DNA of 50,321 nt from a virus. The translations under genes and the position numbers were made by a program. The stretch is taken from the IMG/VR virus record IMGVR_UViG_3300044972_000345, positions 1 through 50,321 of that record. One strand, 5' to 3'. The notes under the pieces are model-generated. The model searched no databases. It saw nothing but the letters and a program-made list of their open reading frames with translations, and was not told where the DNA came from. Positions 39,550 through 48,091 of the stretch are shown here, one piece after another; position 1 is the first letter of the stretch, and every line of letters starts with the position of its first letter.

Positions 39550-40749
39550 ATGATAAACTTACAGCCCTTCACAGAACTTGTACAAAGCCTTAAAGATTCA
39601 GGCAAATACCGTGTTTTCAACGACATTGTCCGAGAGAATGGCAAGTTTCCGCAGGCTATTTGGTACGGCCCATACAATATTAAGAACATCGTAAACTGGT
39701 GCAGTAATGATTACTTGGGTATGGGCCAGCACAAAGTAGTGTTGGATGCCATGCACACTGCATTGGAACACACAGGTTCAGGTTCAGGTGGCACACGCAA
39801 CATTGGCGGCACCAGTCATTACCACGTGGCATTGGAACATGAGCTAGCCACATTGCACAAGAAAGGAAAGGCAGTGTTGTTTAGTTCAGCTTATGTGGCC
39901 AACGAATGGACACTGATTGCCCTAGCCAAGATTATTCCTAATATTGAATACATCAGTGATGCCAACAATCACAACAGCATTATCATAGGTATTAGTCATA
40001 GCCGAGCCAACAAAGTTGTCTTCAAACACAACGACTTAGAAGATCTAGAACAGAAGCTCAAGATCAGTTTTGCACAGGAGAAAACACCGTGTGTGGTATT
40101 TGAATCAGTTTACAGCATGGACGGCGATGTGGGACATATTAAAGAAATATGCGAACTGGCAAAAAAGTACAAGGCCATTACATACATCGATGAAGTTCAT
40201 GCTGTGGGTTTGTATGGTGCAACTGGCGGCGGCAAAGTGGAAGAGCTGGGACTCGAAAACGAAATTGACATAGTTAATGGTACCTTGGGAAAGGCCTATG
40301 GAGTTCAAGGCGGTTACATTGCTTGCGACCAGATTGTGGCTGATGCTATTCGAAGTGTGGCTGCTGGCTTTATCTTTACAACAAGCATGAGTCCAGTGAC
40401 TTGTGCTGGCGCCATGGGCGCAATCAAATACTTGAAAGCACATCCTGAGATCCGTGAACGTCATCAAGAACGTGCTGCCACATTAAAACGCAGATTAAAA
40501 GAAGCAGGTATTCCTGTTATGGAATGTAGCACTAGTCATATCGTACCTGTGTTTGTGGGCGATGCTAAACGGGCCAAAGCCATGAGTGATACACTGTTGA
40601 ATGACCACAACATCTACTGCCAGCCCATAAATTTTCCAACAGTTGATGTGGGAACGGAGCGGTTACGCTTTGCACCTACTCCGTTCCACGATGATGGTAT
40701 GATTGAAGACTTGGTTCAAGCACTGACCAAGTTGTTTAATACAAACTGA
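39550..40749 (+). CDS. hemA: 5-aminolevulinate synthase (Shemin pathway)
   Basis: A 399-residue PLP enzyme of normal length. [82 protein letters not shown] and [15 protein letters not shown] (catalytic Lys) match ALAS closely; GTRNIxGTxxxH separates it from related oxoamine synthases. It condenses glycine and succinyl-CoA to ALA, the first step of heme in alphaproteobacteria. It is on the plus strand among minus-strand genes, with a leaderless late box. Viral ALAS, heme oxygenase and bilin reductase together imply boosted tetrapyrrole flux. Confidence 0.93.
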   Translation: MINLQPFTELVQSLKDSGKYRVFNDIVRENGKFPQAIWYGPYNIKNIVNWCSNDYLGMGQHKVVLDAMHTALEHTGSGSGGTRNIGGTSHYHVALEHELATLHKKGKAVLFSSAYVANEWTLIALAKIIPNIEYISDANNHNSIIIGISHSRANKVVFKHNDLEDLEQKLKISFAQEKTPCVVFESVYSMDGDVGHIKEICELAKKYKAITYIDEVHAVGLYGATGGGKVEELGLENEIDIVNGTLGKAYGVQGGYIACDQIVADAIRSVAAGFIFTTSMSPVTCAGAMGAIKYLKAHPEIRERHQERAATLKRRLKEAGIPVMECSTSHIVPVFVGDAKRAKAMSDTLLNDHNIYCQPINFPTVDVGTERLRFAPTPFHDDGMIEDLVQALTKLFNTN

Positions 40750-40966
40750 TCAGTTGTGTAACGCCAAACACCAATGCGGCACGGGCTTGTTGATCAGCAG
40801 CAGATTCTTCTAGCTTTTCTGTACTAATCAAATCTTGTAGAATCTCTTTAGCTTCACTGGGAGTAAGTTGCCCAGACCCCACAGCTTCATGTACTTCTAA
40901 TGCATAACGAGCACGTTCAGCGGCCCATTGATCACCGCTAGTAATTAATTCTGATAATACACTCAT
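40736..40966 (-). CDS. Small conserved phage protein, 76 aa
   Basis: [29 protein letters not shown] with [14 protein letters not shown]: a small helical protein seen in style in T4-like marine phages; function unknown. Its 3' end overlaps the convergent ALAS gene by 14 bases. AGGAG precedes the ATG. Confidence 0.7.
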   Translation of the reverse strand: MSVLSELITSGDQWAAERARYALEVHEAVGSGQLTPSEAKEILQDLISTEKLEESAADQQARAALVFGVTQLISLY

Positions 40967-41691
40967 TATTTTTCTCCTAACTTTTCTAGTTTGGCAATGT
41001 AGTTTGACATCATGTGATCAAACACACCGATATACTTTTGACCTTTTGCTCTGGCTCGTAGTCTACTGCGAATCATATCTTTCACACGTTGCCATGGAGT
41101 TAGGTCTCTAAACTCTCCATGGAAGTTCATGTATCTGTGGGTGCCGTGATGATCAAATCCCATGAGTCTAAATGGAACTTTGGTCACATCATCGCAGTTG
41201 TTCTGTACTCTGTAATGTTCAACAGTTAGACTCTTAACAAACTCTGTATTGCCAACTCTCGGCGAACCGAATGTAACCAATGTAATCACGCGATCCTGTA
41301 TGCGGCTGGCAGCAATGGTGGCCATGGCAGCACCAAGGCTGTGTCCGGTCACATAAACATTGCCTGGATTGGCTGTAAGTGCAGCTGAGATACTGGGCCA
41401 CAGCTTGTTAATCTCGCCTTTGAAGCCTACGTGTACCTTGCCGCCGCATGCTTCTATATTCTTACCAGCTTTTAAGTCTGCTAATATATCTGACTTTTGT
41501 GTTACCTCAGTGCCTCTAAACGACAATACAGTTATTGTACCATTGGTCAACAAGTATGCCTGTGCTCCATCAATGTCAAAAAACTCCACAATAGTGTAGC
41601 CCAGTGCTTTGAACTTGCTTTTAGAATCTTTAGGGTTGGCATATGTTGTTTCTGCTATCTTGGCAAATGTTAATAATTGTTCTGTTTTCAT
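40966..41691 (-). CDS. Class 3 lipase-like alpha/beta-hydrolase
   Basis: A 241-residue protein. TVLSFRGTEVTQKSDILADL, VHVGFKGEINKLWP, VYVTGHSLGAAMATIAA (nucleophile Ser) and VTFGSPRVGNTEF are class 3 lipase signatures; a late Asp/His (DDVTKVP, DHHGTHRYMNF) completes the triad. No signal peptide, so it acts in the host cytosol or is released at lysis. With the other hydrolase (34159) and the phosphoesterase it suggests host-lipid attack. Confidence 0.88.
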   Translation of the reverse strand: MKTEQLLTFAKIAETTYANPKDSKSKFKALGYTIVEFFDIDGAQAYLLTNGTITVLSFRGTEVTQKSDILADLKAGKNIEACGGKVHVGFKGEINKLWPSISAALTANPGNVYVTGHSLGAAMATIAASRIQDRVITLVTFGSPRVGNTEFVKSLTVEHYRVQNNCDDVTKVPFRLMGFDHHGTHRYMNFHGEFRDLTPWQRVKDMIRSRLRARAKGQKYIGVFDHMMSNYIAKLEKLGEK

Positions 41692-42074
41692 TAGAATCTT
41701 CCTTGTACTGATCCAGCTAGTATATCAGTTTGTTGTTTAATAATCTTTAGTTTTATATCGCAATACATGGGACTAACTGGACCAGTCTTTAAACGATCTT
41801 GATACTCTTTAACTGTTGCGGTCACTGTGCCAGTTAGCTTGCTGATATCTCTTGTGGGTTTGGTACGAGCATAAGTTTCAAACCATTCAACATTCAATGC
41901 TAACAACCTAAGTTGTTGTGCTTGGTCGCCTCGGCAATCAAAGTGTTTAGCTTGTACTTGTATGTCGGTAATCACTCGAGCTTGGTTGGCATCCCAACGG
42001 CTGGGAATCTTTTCCATAATACCGGCACAGCCACTTAGTGCAAAAAATGCACACGCTATTAATAGTTTTTTCAT
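41691..42074 (-). CDS. Exported lipoprotein
   Basis: A 127-residue protein with MKKLLIACAFFALSGC, a lipoprotein signal with lipobox LSGC. The mature part is helical with two Cys (FDCRGD, MYCDIK). Could be an Rz1-like spanin by position class, but it is long for that. Overlaps both neighbours by 1-4 bases. Confidence 0.7.
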   Translation of the reverse strand: MKKLLIACAFFALSGCAGIMEKIPSRWDANQARVITDIQVQAKHFDCRGDQAQQLRLLALNVEWFETYARTKPTRDISKLTGTVTATVKEYQDRLKTGPVSPMYCDIKLKIIKQQTDILAGSVQGRF

Positions 42075-42991
42075 TTGTTTTTTCCTGCTTTCATGTTAGC
42101 CATCCACTGGGCCAGTTGTCCTTTACGGCCACCTTGTTTGGCAGTTTTACGTAGACTGCTGACACTTGCTTTTGTATCGACACCGTGACGTTTGCTATCG
42201 CCTTTGTCTTGTGGATTACGGCCATCAGCAAAGTTTTCGTTTTCCATGCTCTCGCCACCGCCGTCTCCTCCTCCACTGTCGCCACCGGTGTCGCTGTTGC
42301 CGTAGTTTGAAAAATATCCATATCCACCATATAGTCCCGGGCCGTATGCGGCACTGCGAGGTTTACGTTTCTTCTTGCGGCGTTCTTCCAATGTGTAACT
42401 TTCATTTGTTCTGTGATATTCACCTGCTTCGCCTTCTAAACTCACGTGCCATGCATAAAACTTAGTGCGAGGATATTCGTCTTTAAGCTCTACAAAACTT
42501 TCCAAGTTGGGCACAGCATCATCGTACATGATTGCTTTTGTATACTGACCTTGATCCAACAACTTGCGAATGATAATCTTTTTCTTTTCTTCTGTTTGTA
42601 TTTTGCCGGTCATATTGCCTGCACGATATACATGCACCTTATTCATATCTACACCATACTTACGAAACGTGTCTAAGAATAACTCTCTGTCATCAAAGTC
42701 AGCACGAGCAGTTACCATCACTACTTTGTTACCTGTAGCAATGTCTTGTTTGAGTTGGTTCATCATAGGAATAATAGGCTTGCTATTATGAAAGAACTCT
42801 CGAGCGTTTCGAAAATTTTCAAAGTCAAATGATTCGCCTGGCTGCAATTTGTAATGTGTAAAATCGTGACTGTTAAGAGCTTTGATAGCACGACCGTCTT
42901 TAACTACTTGTACTTTAGTTTGAGTATGAACCAGTGTGTCATCTATGTCAAAGATGACTAACTTACGTGATTGAATCTCATTAGCTCTCAT
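42071..42991 (-). CDS. HAD-superfamily phosphatase with capsid-type N-terminus
   Basis: A 306-residue protein. Start MRANEIQSRKLVIFDIDDTLVHT carries HAD motif I (D-x-D); VVMVTARADFDD is motif II, KKIIIRKLL the Lys region and AIMYDDAVPNLE motif IV. The C-terminal ~110 residues are disordered and Arg/Gly/Tyr-rich (RRKKKRKPRSAAYGPGLYGG) with a basic end. Polynucleotide-5'-kinase/phosphatase-type HADs look like this. I chose start 42991 because ATGA overlaps the upstream stop and MRANE matches the capsid-protein N-termini, although the L-x-E cleavage site is missing. Confidence 0.8.
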   Translation of the reverse strand: MRANEIQSRKLVIFDIDDTLVHTQTKVQVVKDGRAIKALNSHDFTHYKLQPGESFDFENFRNAREFFHNSKPIIPMMNQLKQDIATGNKVVMVTARADFDDRELFLDTFRKYGVDMNKVHVYRAGNMTGKIQTEEKKKIIIRKLLDQGQYTKAIMYDDAVPNLESFVELKDEYPRTKFYAWHVSLEGEAGEYHRTNESYTLEERRKKKRKPRSAAYGPGLYGGYGYFSNYGNSDTGGDSGGGDGGGESMENENFADGRNPQDKGDSKRHGVDTKASVSSLRKTAKQGGRKGQLAQWMANMKAGKNK

Positions 42992-43527
42992 TTCATAATC
43001 CATGTGTCTGGAATCTGATCATATTCCTTGACCCACATGTCGTGCAATTTCTGTCCGCTCATGCCGTGCGACTTGGCAATGCGTGTCATCATCTTATCAA
43101 TAATATCGTACACTTGATCTTCGCTGGCCTGTTGCAGTGCGGACTTCCTGGCTAACAAGGCGGCTTTGAGTTCTGGCACAGCTTGATTGTCCTTGGCATG
43201 ATCCATGTTCTCAATAATCATGTCCACCATCTCTTCTACACTTTCACAGTTCCATCTGCGCAATGCCAATGCCTTTGGTGTGGGCTTACCGTTAGGTTTC
43301 TTCATTGGACCTTTGTTGCCACTCATACGGGCGCAAAAACTCTTGCGGCGTTTGGCATCCTTACTGCCTGCTTTGAGTTTACTAGGCTTGGTAGTAACTG
43401 CTGTCTTTAATTTGCTGCCTGGATTCTCTCTGCGATAAGCATTGACAGCTTTTTGACTTAGACCATCAGTCTTATCTTTATGATTAACTTTGTTCCAATC
43501 CTCAGTTATAAATTCTGTTGCTCTCAT
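42988..43527 (-). CDS. Capsid-targeted basic protein
   Basis: A 179-residue protein starting MRATEFITEDWNKV, cleavage expected after Glu9 (I-T-E). A Lys/Arg-rich domain follows (KAVNAYRRENPGSKLKTAVT then KDAKRRKSFCARMSGNKGPM and ALALRRWNC), which I recall as a small basic domain of T4-like marine phages (DUF6321-like). The C-terminal half is helical. Likely packaged with DNA. Its ATG overlaps the stop of the 40-residue membrane peptide gene. Confidence 0.78.
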   Translation of the reverse strand: MRATEFITEDWNKVNHKDKTDGLSQKAVNAYRRENPGSKLKTAVTTKPSKLKAGSKDAKRRKSFCARMSGNKGPMKKPNGKPTPKALALRRWNCESVEEMVDMIIENMDHAKDNQAVPELKAALLARKSALQQASEDQVYDIIDKMMTRIAKSHGMSGQKLHDMWVKEYDQIPDTWIMK

Positions 43528-43646
43528 AGGTCTTTAATATCCTCGAAAGTTAAGGGCAAGCCACCCAGGCCCGCGCCAAATAGTGCTAGACCAATATACA
43601 GTCCTTTAAACAGGGCTGTAAGGGTTTCGCGGTTTATCATATCCAT
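43524..43646 (-). CDS. Small membrane peptide, 40 aa
   Basis: MDMINRETLTALFKGLYIG with a hydrophobic stretch LALFGAGLGGLPL and end TFEDIKDL. Its TGA overlaps the ATG of the next gene (ATGA). Single membrane helix; function unknown. Confidence 0.55.
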   Translation of the reverse strand: MDMINRETLTALFKGLYIGLALFGAGLGGLPLTFEDIKDL

Positions 43647-43674
43647 CGTCCTCTGGGTATACTGGGTAGTCCAT
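43606..43674 (-). CDS. Possible 22-residue leader peptide
   Basis: MDYPVYPEDDGYDKPRNPYS plus two residues. Its ATG shares TAATG with the thermonuclease stop and it overlaps the next small gene. Coupling favours translation, but the peptide is too short to judge. Confidence 0.3.
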   Translation of the reverse strand: MDYPVYPEDDGYDKPRNPYSPV

Positions 43675-44126
43675 TACTGGCACCAGCTTTGTTTTGCTTC
43701 GCCATAGTACTCACGAGCAAAGCCATTGGCAATCAAAGCAGCACGTAGGCTTTTTCCATTGATTAGGATATCACCCAGTACACGCCCTCCGAATTTGTCC
43801 CAACCATACATAGTAACTTGAAATTTGCCGCCAGCGGCTGCTGCAGATTCTATAGATTTTTTAGTAAATGCACTAGCTGCCTCGCCGCGTTGTGCTTCAC
43901 CTGGACACATGGCTCTGTGTCCTTTCTCCGGAGTGTCTACACCATACACACGAATAGCCAACTCTGGTTTGAATGGTGCTGGTAGGAATGGTGCGGCAAT
44001 AACCACAGTGTCACCGTCAGTGACCCTTAGAATCTGTGCGTCATAGGTTGCTGATTTTGCTGGCGTTTTTGCTTGTGCAAGTGCCAGTACTGGCACTAAC
44101 AATAACAATGCTAAGAATCGTTTCAT
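43674..44126 (-). CDS. Exported thermonuclease (SNase family)
   Basis: A 150-residue protein. Signal peptide MKRFLALLLLVPVLALAQA, then ILRVTDGDTVVIA, IRVYGVDTPEKG (metal Asp and catalytic Glu with preceding Arg) and KFGGRVLGDILING (second Arg). This Ca2+-dependent DNase/RNase would act in the periplasm, degrading incoming competitor DNA or releasing nucleotides. ACGGAG ribosome site. Confidence 0.9.
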   Translation of the reverse strand: MKRFLALLLLVPVLALAQAKTPAKSATYDAQILRVTDGDTVVIAAPFLPAPFKPELAIRVYGVDTPEKGHRAMCPGEAQRGEAASAFTKKSIESAAAAGGKFQVTMYGWDKFGGRVLGDILINGKSLRAALIANGFAREYYGEAKQSWCQ

Positions 44127-44147
44127 ATATACTCCGTGTAATAAGAG

Positions 44148-44155
44148 TATTTATT
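44148..44155 (-). promoter_or_regulatory. Late promoter for the thermonuclease
   Basis: AATAAATA on the minus strand, 21 bases before ATG 44126, directly after a terminator. Confidence 0.55.
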
Positions 44156-44182
44156 CAAAAAAACAGGATCTAAAAAGATCCT
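44156..44182 (-). terminator. Rho-independent terminator
   Basis: AGGATCT/AGATCCT perfect stem with a short T loop, then a T-run on the minus strand; ends the glycosyltransferase transcript. Confidence 0.85.
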
Positions 44183-44226
44183 AGCTGACTACTTATCACA
44201 TTATACGCCGTCAGCCCGGCGATTAT

Positions 44227-44943
44227 TTAACTCCAATATTTGCTGTTGTCTAAACTGTCCCAATAAGCCCTGTTGTTGCGATTGATGTAGTTCTTGACCA
44301 GGTATTTGGCCATGCCCATGTAGCCCATTTTCTTAAATCTACGTGAGTCTTGTCCAAAGTGATGACGGATAATTCTAAACTTTTTAGGACTGTACTTACG
44401 GCTCAAGAAGAAGTCCTCGCTTGTGGAAAACTGTTCTGGAAATCCGCCAAATTCTTCAAAACGATCTCTACGTGTCAGCATAAATGCTCCAACAGCAAAC
44501 GGCGAGAAGAATTTCAATGCGTGATTTATTGTGTTAAAAATAACAAAACCTAATTTTGCTCTAGGATCTCGATCATAACATTTGATACTCAACCCAATAA
44601 GGTCCAAGCTCTTTGATTCAATTGTGTTAACAGCATCCTGTATCACTGTGGGTTTAAAGAAGCGAACATCAGCGTCAATGAACAAGATGTATGGAGTAGT
44701 AACTAGTCGGGCTCCACGATTTTTGGCCAAGCTGACAGGCCCGCCATCAATGACTTCAACATTTAACTCGCCCTTTGTTGCTTGGATAACTTCACGAGTA
44801 CGGTCAGTGGAGCAATCAGCAATAATGATTCTGGTATTGCCTATCATTTGATTGCGTAGATGTGTTAATAAATGTGCAATGTAGTTCTCCTCGTTCTTGC
44901 AAGGCACTACTATAGTAATCTTATCGCTTATTGTCGTTTGCAT
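44227..44943 (-). CDS. Family 2 glycosyltransferase
   Basis: A 238-residue protein. ITIVVPCKNEENYIAHLLTHL, RIIIADCSTDRTREVI, SLAKNRGARLVTTPYILFIDADVRF (D-x-D) and FGGFPEQFSTSEDFFLSRK (E-D base) are GT-A/GT2 motifs. One hydrophobic stretch around residues 125-150. It could glucosylate diacylglycerol or a surface glycan; its neighbour is a metallophosphoesterase. Confidence 0.88.
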   Translation of the reverse strand: MQTTISDKITIVVPCKNEENYIAHLLTHLRNQMIGNTRIIIADCSTDRTREVIQATKGELNVEVIDGGPVSLAKNRGARLVTTPYILFIDADVRFFKPTVIQDAVNTIESKSLDLIGLSIKCYDRDPRAKLGFVIFNTINHALKFFSPFAVGAFMLTRRDRFEEFGGFPEQFSTSEDFFLSRKYSPKKFRIIRHHFGQDSRRFKKMGYMGMAKYLVKNYINRNNRAYWDSLDNSKYWS

Positions 44944-44964
44944 ACACCCTCTACCTTAAAATTA

Positions 44965-45846
44965 TTAAACTTTAGCTGCCACTTCACTGACGCTAGAGCT
45001 ACTTCGCAACTCATCTGGTCTTTGAACGCTAGTTCTATTCTTCCCGGCACGTCCTGGGGATTGTTCACGTGAACTGCTATCAGTATCAGTAGCCACATCG
45101 TCTTTCTCCTTGGTCCAAGTTATGATTTCCCATTGCCCACTATGATGTTCTACCAAGGCGGTACATGATTCAACCCAGTCACCATCATTCATGTACATAA
45201 CACCATTGATCTCTTTGATCTCTGCATGATGTATGTGTCCACAGATGACACCATCAAAGCCACGCTTCTTACAATAGTTGGCCAAGTTCTCTTCAAACTT
45301 GAACACAAAGTCTACTGCTTTTTTAACTCTGTGCTTAAGAAACTGGCTAACGCTCCAGTAACCAAAACCCATGCGATGACGTAGCCAATTGTACTTACTA
45401 TTGATACTAAGGATGATATCATATGCTTTATCTCCTAAGAAGGCCAGCCAAGGTGCTAGGCTAGTAATGCCATCAAACAAGTCGCCATGTGTGACCAGAT
45501 AGTGTTTGGTGTCTACGCCTATGTGTTCCGTTTGATTTACAATTTCTATATTGCCAAAGTTGATACCATAGGGCATGAGTGGACGTAGGAATTCATCGTG
45601 ATTGCCTGCTACGTAGATTACTCTGGTGCCACGTTTGGCATGTCCAAGTATACGTCTTACAACATTGGTATGACTTTGTTTCCATCGCCATTTGTTTTGT
45701 TGTATGCGCCACACATCTAATATATCTCCCACGAGATAAAGTGTTTCGCATGTATTGTGTTTGAGAAAGTTGTTTAACTTGTCTGCTTGACTATCTCTAG
45801 TTCCAAGATGAACATCCGATATAAAAATAGAGCGGTAAGTCTTCAT
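44965..45846 (-). CDS. LpxH/PlcP-like calcineurin-fold metallophosphoesterase
   Basis: A 293-residue protein. FISDVHLGTRDSQADKL, YLVGDILDVW, VIYVAGNHDEFL, HYLVTHGDLFD and VICGHIHHAEIK give the full D-x-H, GD, GNHD, H, GHxH metal set. The insert ILSINSKYNWLRHRMGFGYWSVSQ is that of alphaproteobacterial proteins annotated as UDP-2,3-diacylglucosamine hydrolase, a group that includes the phospholipase PlcP of phosphate-stress lipid remodelling. Next to a glycosyltransferase this recalls the plcP-agt pair. C-terminal 40 residues are disordered and Ser-rich. Confidence 0.85.
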   Translation of the reverse strand: MKTYRSIFISDVHLGTRDSQADKLNNFLKHNTCETLYLVGDILDVWRIQQNKWRWKQSHTNVVRRILGHAKRGTRVIYVAGNHDEFLRPLMPYGINFGNIEIVNQTEHIGVDTKHYLVTHGDLFDGITSLAPWLAFLGDKAYDIILSINSKYNWLRHRMGFGYWSVSQFLKHRVKKAVDFVFKFEENLANYCKKRGFDGVICGHIHHAEIKEINGVMYMNDGDWVESCTALVEHHSGQWEIITWTKEKDDVATDTDSSSREQSPGRAGKNRTSVQRPDELRSSSSVSEVAAKV

Positions 45847-45852
45847 ATGTCA

Positions 45853-45860
45853 TATTTACC
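45853..45860 (-). promoter_or_regulatory. Late promoter variant, leaderless geometry
   Basis: GGTAAATA, then TGACAT, then ATG at 45846. Confidence 0.5.
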
Positions 45861-45889
45861 ACCAAATCGATTACAATATGATTACAAAA

Positions 45890-46324
45890 CTAAAAACTAT
45901 TGTTGAACCAGCCTACTTTCTTTCCTTCGGCTATGCGTTGGTCGTGTTCTTCCACACTACTAGGATAACGCCAAGCCCATACAGCTACCAAGGCCATGAA
46001 TATGCCCGTGTAGACTACACCACGCACAGGCACAGTAAAGCTCATGATAATCAAACTGGTGCTCATCATGGCCAGCATGAAATATTTCATGCGTTGTGGG
46101 AACACACGCTTCTCACTCCAGTTGGTTAGGAAAGATCCGAACAGTTTGTGATTGTATAACCAAGCATGCATCCTAGGCGAACCTTTGGCAAAACAATACG
46201 CCGCAAATACCACAAACGGGCTATAAGGTATGCCAGGGGTTATCACGCCGATATAGGCCATACCCAGGCTACAAAAGCCCAGGCATTTCCAAAGAAACTT
46301 CTTTATTGTAGATATTGTAGCCAT
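45890..46324 (-). CDS. DUF454 (YbaN-like) inner-membrane protein
   Basis: A 144-residue protein. LGMAYIGVITPGIPYSPFVVFAAYCFAKGSPRMHAWLYNHKLFGSFLTNW is the DUF454 core (LGxxGxxLPxLPTTPFxxLAAxCFxRSSxRxHxWLxxHxxFG). Three to four membrane segments. Function unknown in bacteria; rare in phages and likely host-acquired. Overlaps the HNH gene by 22 bases. Confidence 0.88.
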   Translation of the reverse strand: MATISTIKKFLWKCLGFCSLGMAYIGVITPGIPYSPFVVFAAYCFAKGSPRMHAWLYNHKLFGSFLTNWSEKRVFPQRMKYFMLAMMSTSLIIMSFTVPVRGVVYTGIFMALVAVWAWRYPSSVEEHDQRIAEGKKVGWFNNSF

Positions 46325-46815
46325 TCGTCGTGCCTCACAGCAAATTCCAGCTTCTTTCGTTTGTTGACCAAATTGTAGTAGTCTGGTTTGTATGGCTTGA
46401 CAAACGGCTTGGGCCCAACTTTGTCTGCCTTACTAGCATTACAAGGGGCACATGCTGTTACACAGTTTTCCCAAGTTGTCTTACCGCCTTTACTCACGGG
46501 CATAACATGATCCAATGTAGCTTCTTTACGATCTACTTTGATACCACAGTATTGGCATTTGCCACTGTCCCGTAGGTGTACGTTAGCACGACTGAATCGA
46601 ACTGTTGTTTTGGTCTTCATGTACTCGCGTAGTATGATTATGCTGGGTACAGGAGTTTGCCAAGTGGCACTGTGTACTATCCAATTATCATGCCATGCCA
46701 GTACTGTGCCCTTGTCTAGGACCATATATTTGATAGCATCTTGCCAGGTGATTGTGCTCAAAGGAAGCACACTTACTGGCAGGCCATCTGCGTTAAGCAA
46801 AAGTGTGTCGGCCAT
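46303..46815 (-). CDS. HNH endonuclease
   Basis: A 170-residue protein. CQYCGIKVDRKEATLDHVMPVSKGGKTTWENCVTACAPCN is a complete HNH zinc domain (C-x2-C, DHVxP, N, C-x2-C). The N-terminal part (LLLNADGLPVSVLPLSTITWQDAI) is typical of bacterial and phage HNH proteins in this family. Strong host-type promoter, so early expression is likely; roles include host-DNA cutting or packaging. Confidence 0.9.
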   Translation of the reverse strand: MADTLLLNADGLPVSVLPLSTITWQDAIKYMVLDKGTVLAWHDNWIVHSATWQTPVPSIIILREYMKTKTTVRFSRANVHLRDSGKCQYCGIKVDRKEATLDHVMPVSKGGKTTWENCVTACAPCNASKADKVGPKPFVKPYKPDYYNLVNKRKKLEFAVRHDEWLQYLQ

Positions 46816-46863
46816 AAAAAACTCTTTCTGATTGTGTTACAGACCCAACCTAGTGAAGTATAA

Positions 46864-46892
46864 ATTATACACTCAAATTGTATTTACGTCAA
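46864..46892 (-). promoter_or_regulatory. Consensus-like sigma70 promoter
   Basis: TTGACG (46887-46892), 17-base spacer ending GTG, TATAAT (46864-46869), upstream of the HNH gene. The -35 lies inside the 3' end of yqgE. Confidence 0.8.
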
Positions 46893-47432
46893 TATGCTTT
46901 GAGCGAACTCTAGACCCGAGCGGTCTAAAGCACTGCACCATTGATCCGTGTGGTCGTTGCCAAAAACCAAGTCTAAACTGCTTTTAGCAACACACCAACT
47001 GTTATCGTGCTTCCAAGGTGGAGTGCCTTGTATTTCAGCATCTAACTGGCCTGGCCCCCAACCGCATAGTCCTAAACATATTCGCCAATATTCAGGAGTA
47101 TCGCCTGCGGCCATGCGGGGCAACATATCCAACGAACTGCTGATAAACAAGTCATCGTTGACCTGCATAGTGTTACTGCAATGCCAGTCGCTTGAATGTA
47201 AAAAACTTAGATTCTTTGGGCTAACAGGGCCGCCCACATAAATGAAACCTGGGAGTTCTATATCAAAACCTAGTTGATTACTAAATTCAGGAATGCTCAT
47301 TTGACTGCGTTTGTTTAACACAAGGCCTACACTGCCGTGTGCATGATGCTCAGTAACTAGAATTACTGTCTTGTGCCAGAAGTTGTTTTTTACAGCTGGG
47401 GGTGCTATTAATAAATTACCTACTATATCCAT
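46884..47432 (-). CDS. YqgE/AlgH family protein (UPF0301)
   Basis: A 182-residue protein: MDIVGNLLIAPPAVKNNFWHKTVILVTEHHAHGSVGLVLNKR, then FIYVGGPVSPKNLSFLHSSDW and WRICLGLCGWGPGQLDAEI, all YqgE signatures. The bacterial role is unclear (regulatory or redox-linked); rare in phages. AATAAATA plus ACTGC directly before ATG predicts a leaderless late mRNA. Confidence 0.92.
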   Translation of the reverse strand: MDIVGNLLIAPPAVKNNFWHKTVILVTEHHAHGSVGLVLNKRSQMSIPEFSNQLGFDIELPGFIYVGGPVSPKNLSFLHSSDWHCSNTMQVNDDLFISSSLDMLPRMAAGDTPEYWRICLGLCGWGPGQLDAEIQGTPPWKHDNSWCVAKSSLDLVFGNDHTDQWCSALDRSGLEFAQSILT

Positions 47433-47437
47433 GCAGT

Positions 47438-47445
47438 TATTTATT
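47438..47445 (-). promoter_or_regulatory. Late promoter, leaderless geometry
   Basis: AATAAATA, then ACTGC, then ATG at 47432. The box overlaps the stop codon of the upstream gene. Confidence 0.65.
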
Positions 47446-48091
47446 AGTGGCGGTATGCCTGCATAACTTTCCTAACATCATTAGCTGTAAAATAATCTCT
47501 TGGAGGATTCTTTGGGTGAAAAGCAGGATTGCTAGTCCAATTAGTTGCATAGGTAAATGATTTATCGGCTGGAAAAGGATGTGCATTTTTGTTGGCCGCG
47601 CTCCAACGTTTAGATTCAGGATCTATACCTAATACAAAATCATCTGGTTTGTTTTTTGTTACAACACCAGGCATGTATGTCAACATGTATAAATCAACAA
47701 ACCCAGTTCCTGGTTTTAGACCAACTTGTTTGTAGTATCGTTCAACATAATCCAATTGTTGCACCGCGGTCATTTTACTCAAAGCATCTGTCGTTGTGCC
47801 AAGGCCAGCAGCAGTTTTGTTGGTGAACTGTATGAGTCCAACTGCGGCTCTCGGCTTGTTGCCTGCACGTTGGCTAGGGCTCATGGTCCCTGCAGTTTCA
47901 AAATGCATAATCCTCAGCAAGTCGCTTTTATTAATGCCTAAGTTATTTGCTATTTTTGTAACTTTTTCATCAAATGCATCACTGCTAGCATCTTGCGATT
48001 GCTTATTGCTAGTTGATGGAATCTCTTTCTTGGGTTGAGTTGCTGGAGCAGTTGAGAAAGGAGCTTCAGTTAATATGTCAATAGTTTTCAT
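47444..48091 (-). CDS. Capsid-targeted lytic-transglycosylase-like protein
   Basis: A 215-residue protein starting MKTIDILTEAPFSTAP, cleavage expected after Glu9 (L-T-E). A Ser/Pro linker is followed by an SLT-like fold: DLLRIMHFETAGTMSPSQ (catalytic Glu in FETAG), AAVGLIQFT and LDYVERYYKQVG. It would cleave peptidoglycan. With the capsid signal it is probably an injected muralytic enzyme. TAATG overlaps the upstream gene. Confidence 0.82.
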   Translation of the reverse strand: MKTIDILTEAPFSTAPATQPKKEIPSTSNKQSQDASSDAFDEKVTKIANNLGINKSDLLRIMHFETAGTMSPSQRAGNKPRAAVGLIQFTNKTAAGLGTTTDALSKMTAVQQLDYVERYYKQVGLKPGTGFVDLYMLTYMPGVVTKNKPDDFVLGIDPESKRWSAANKNAHPFPADKSFTYATNWTSNPAFHPKNPPRDYFTANDVRKVMQAYRH

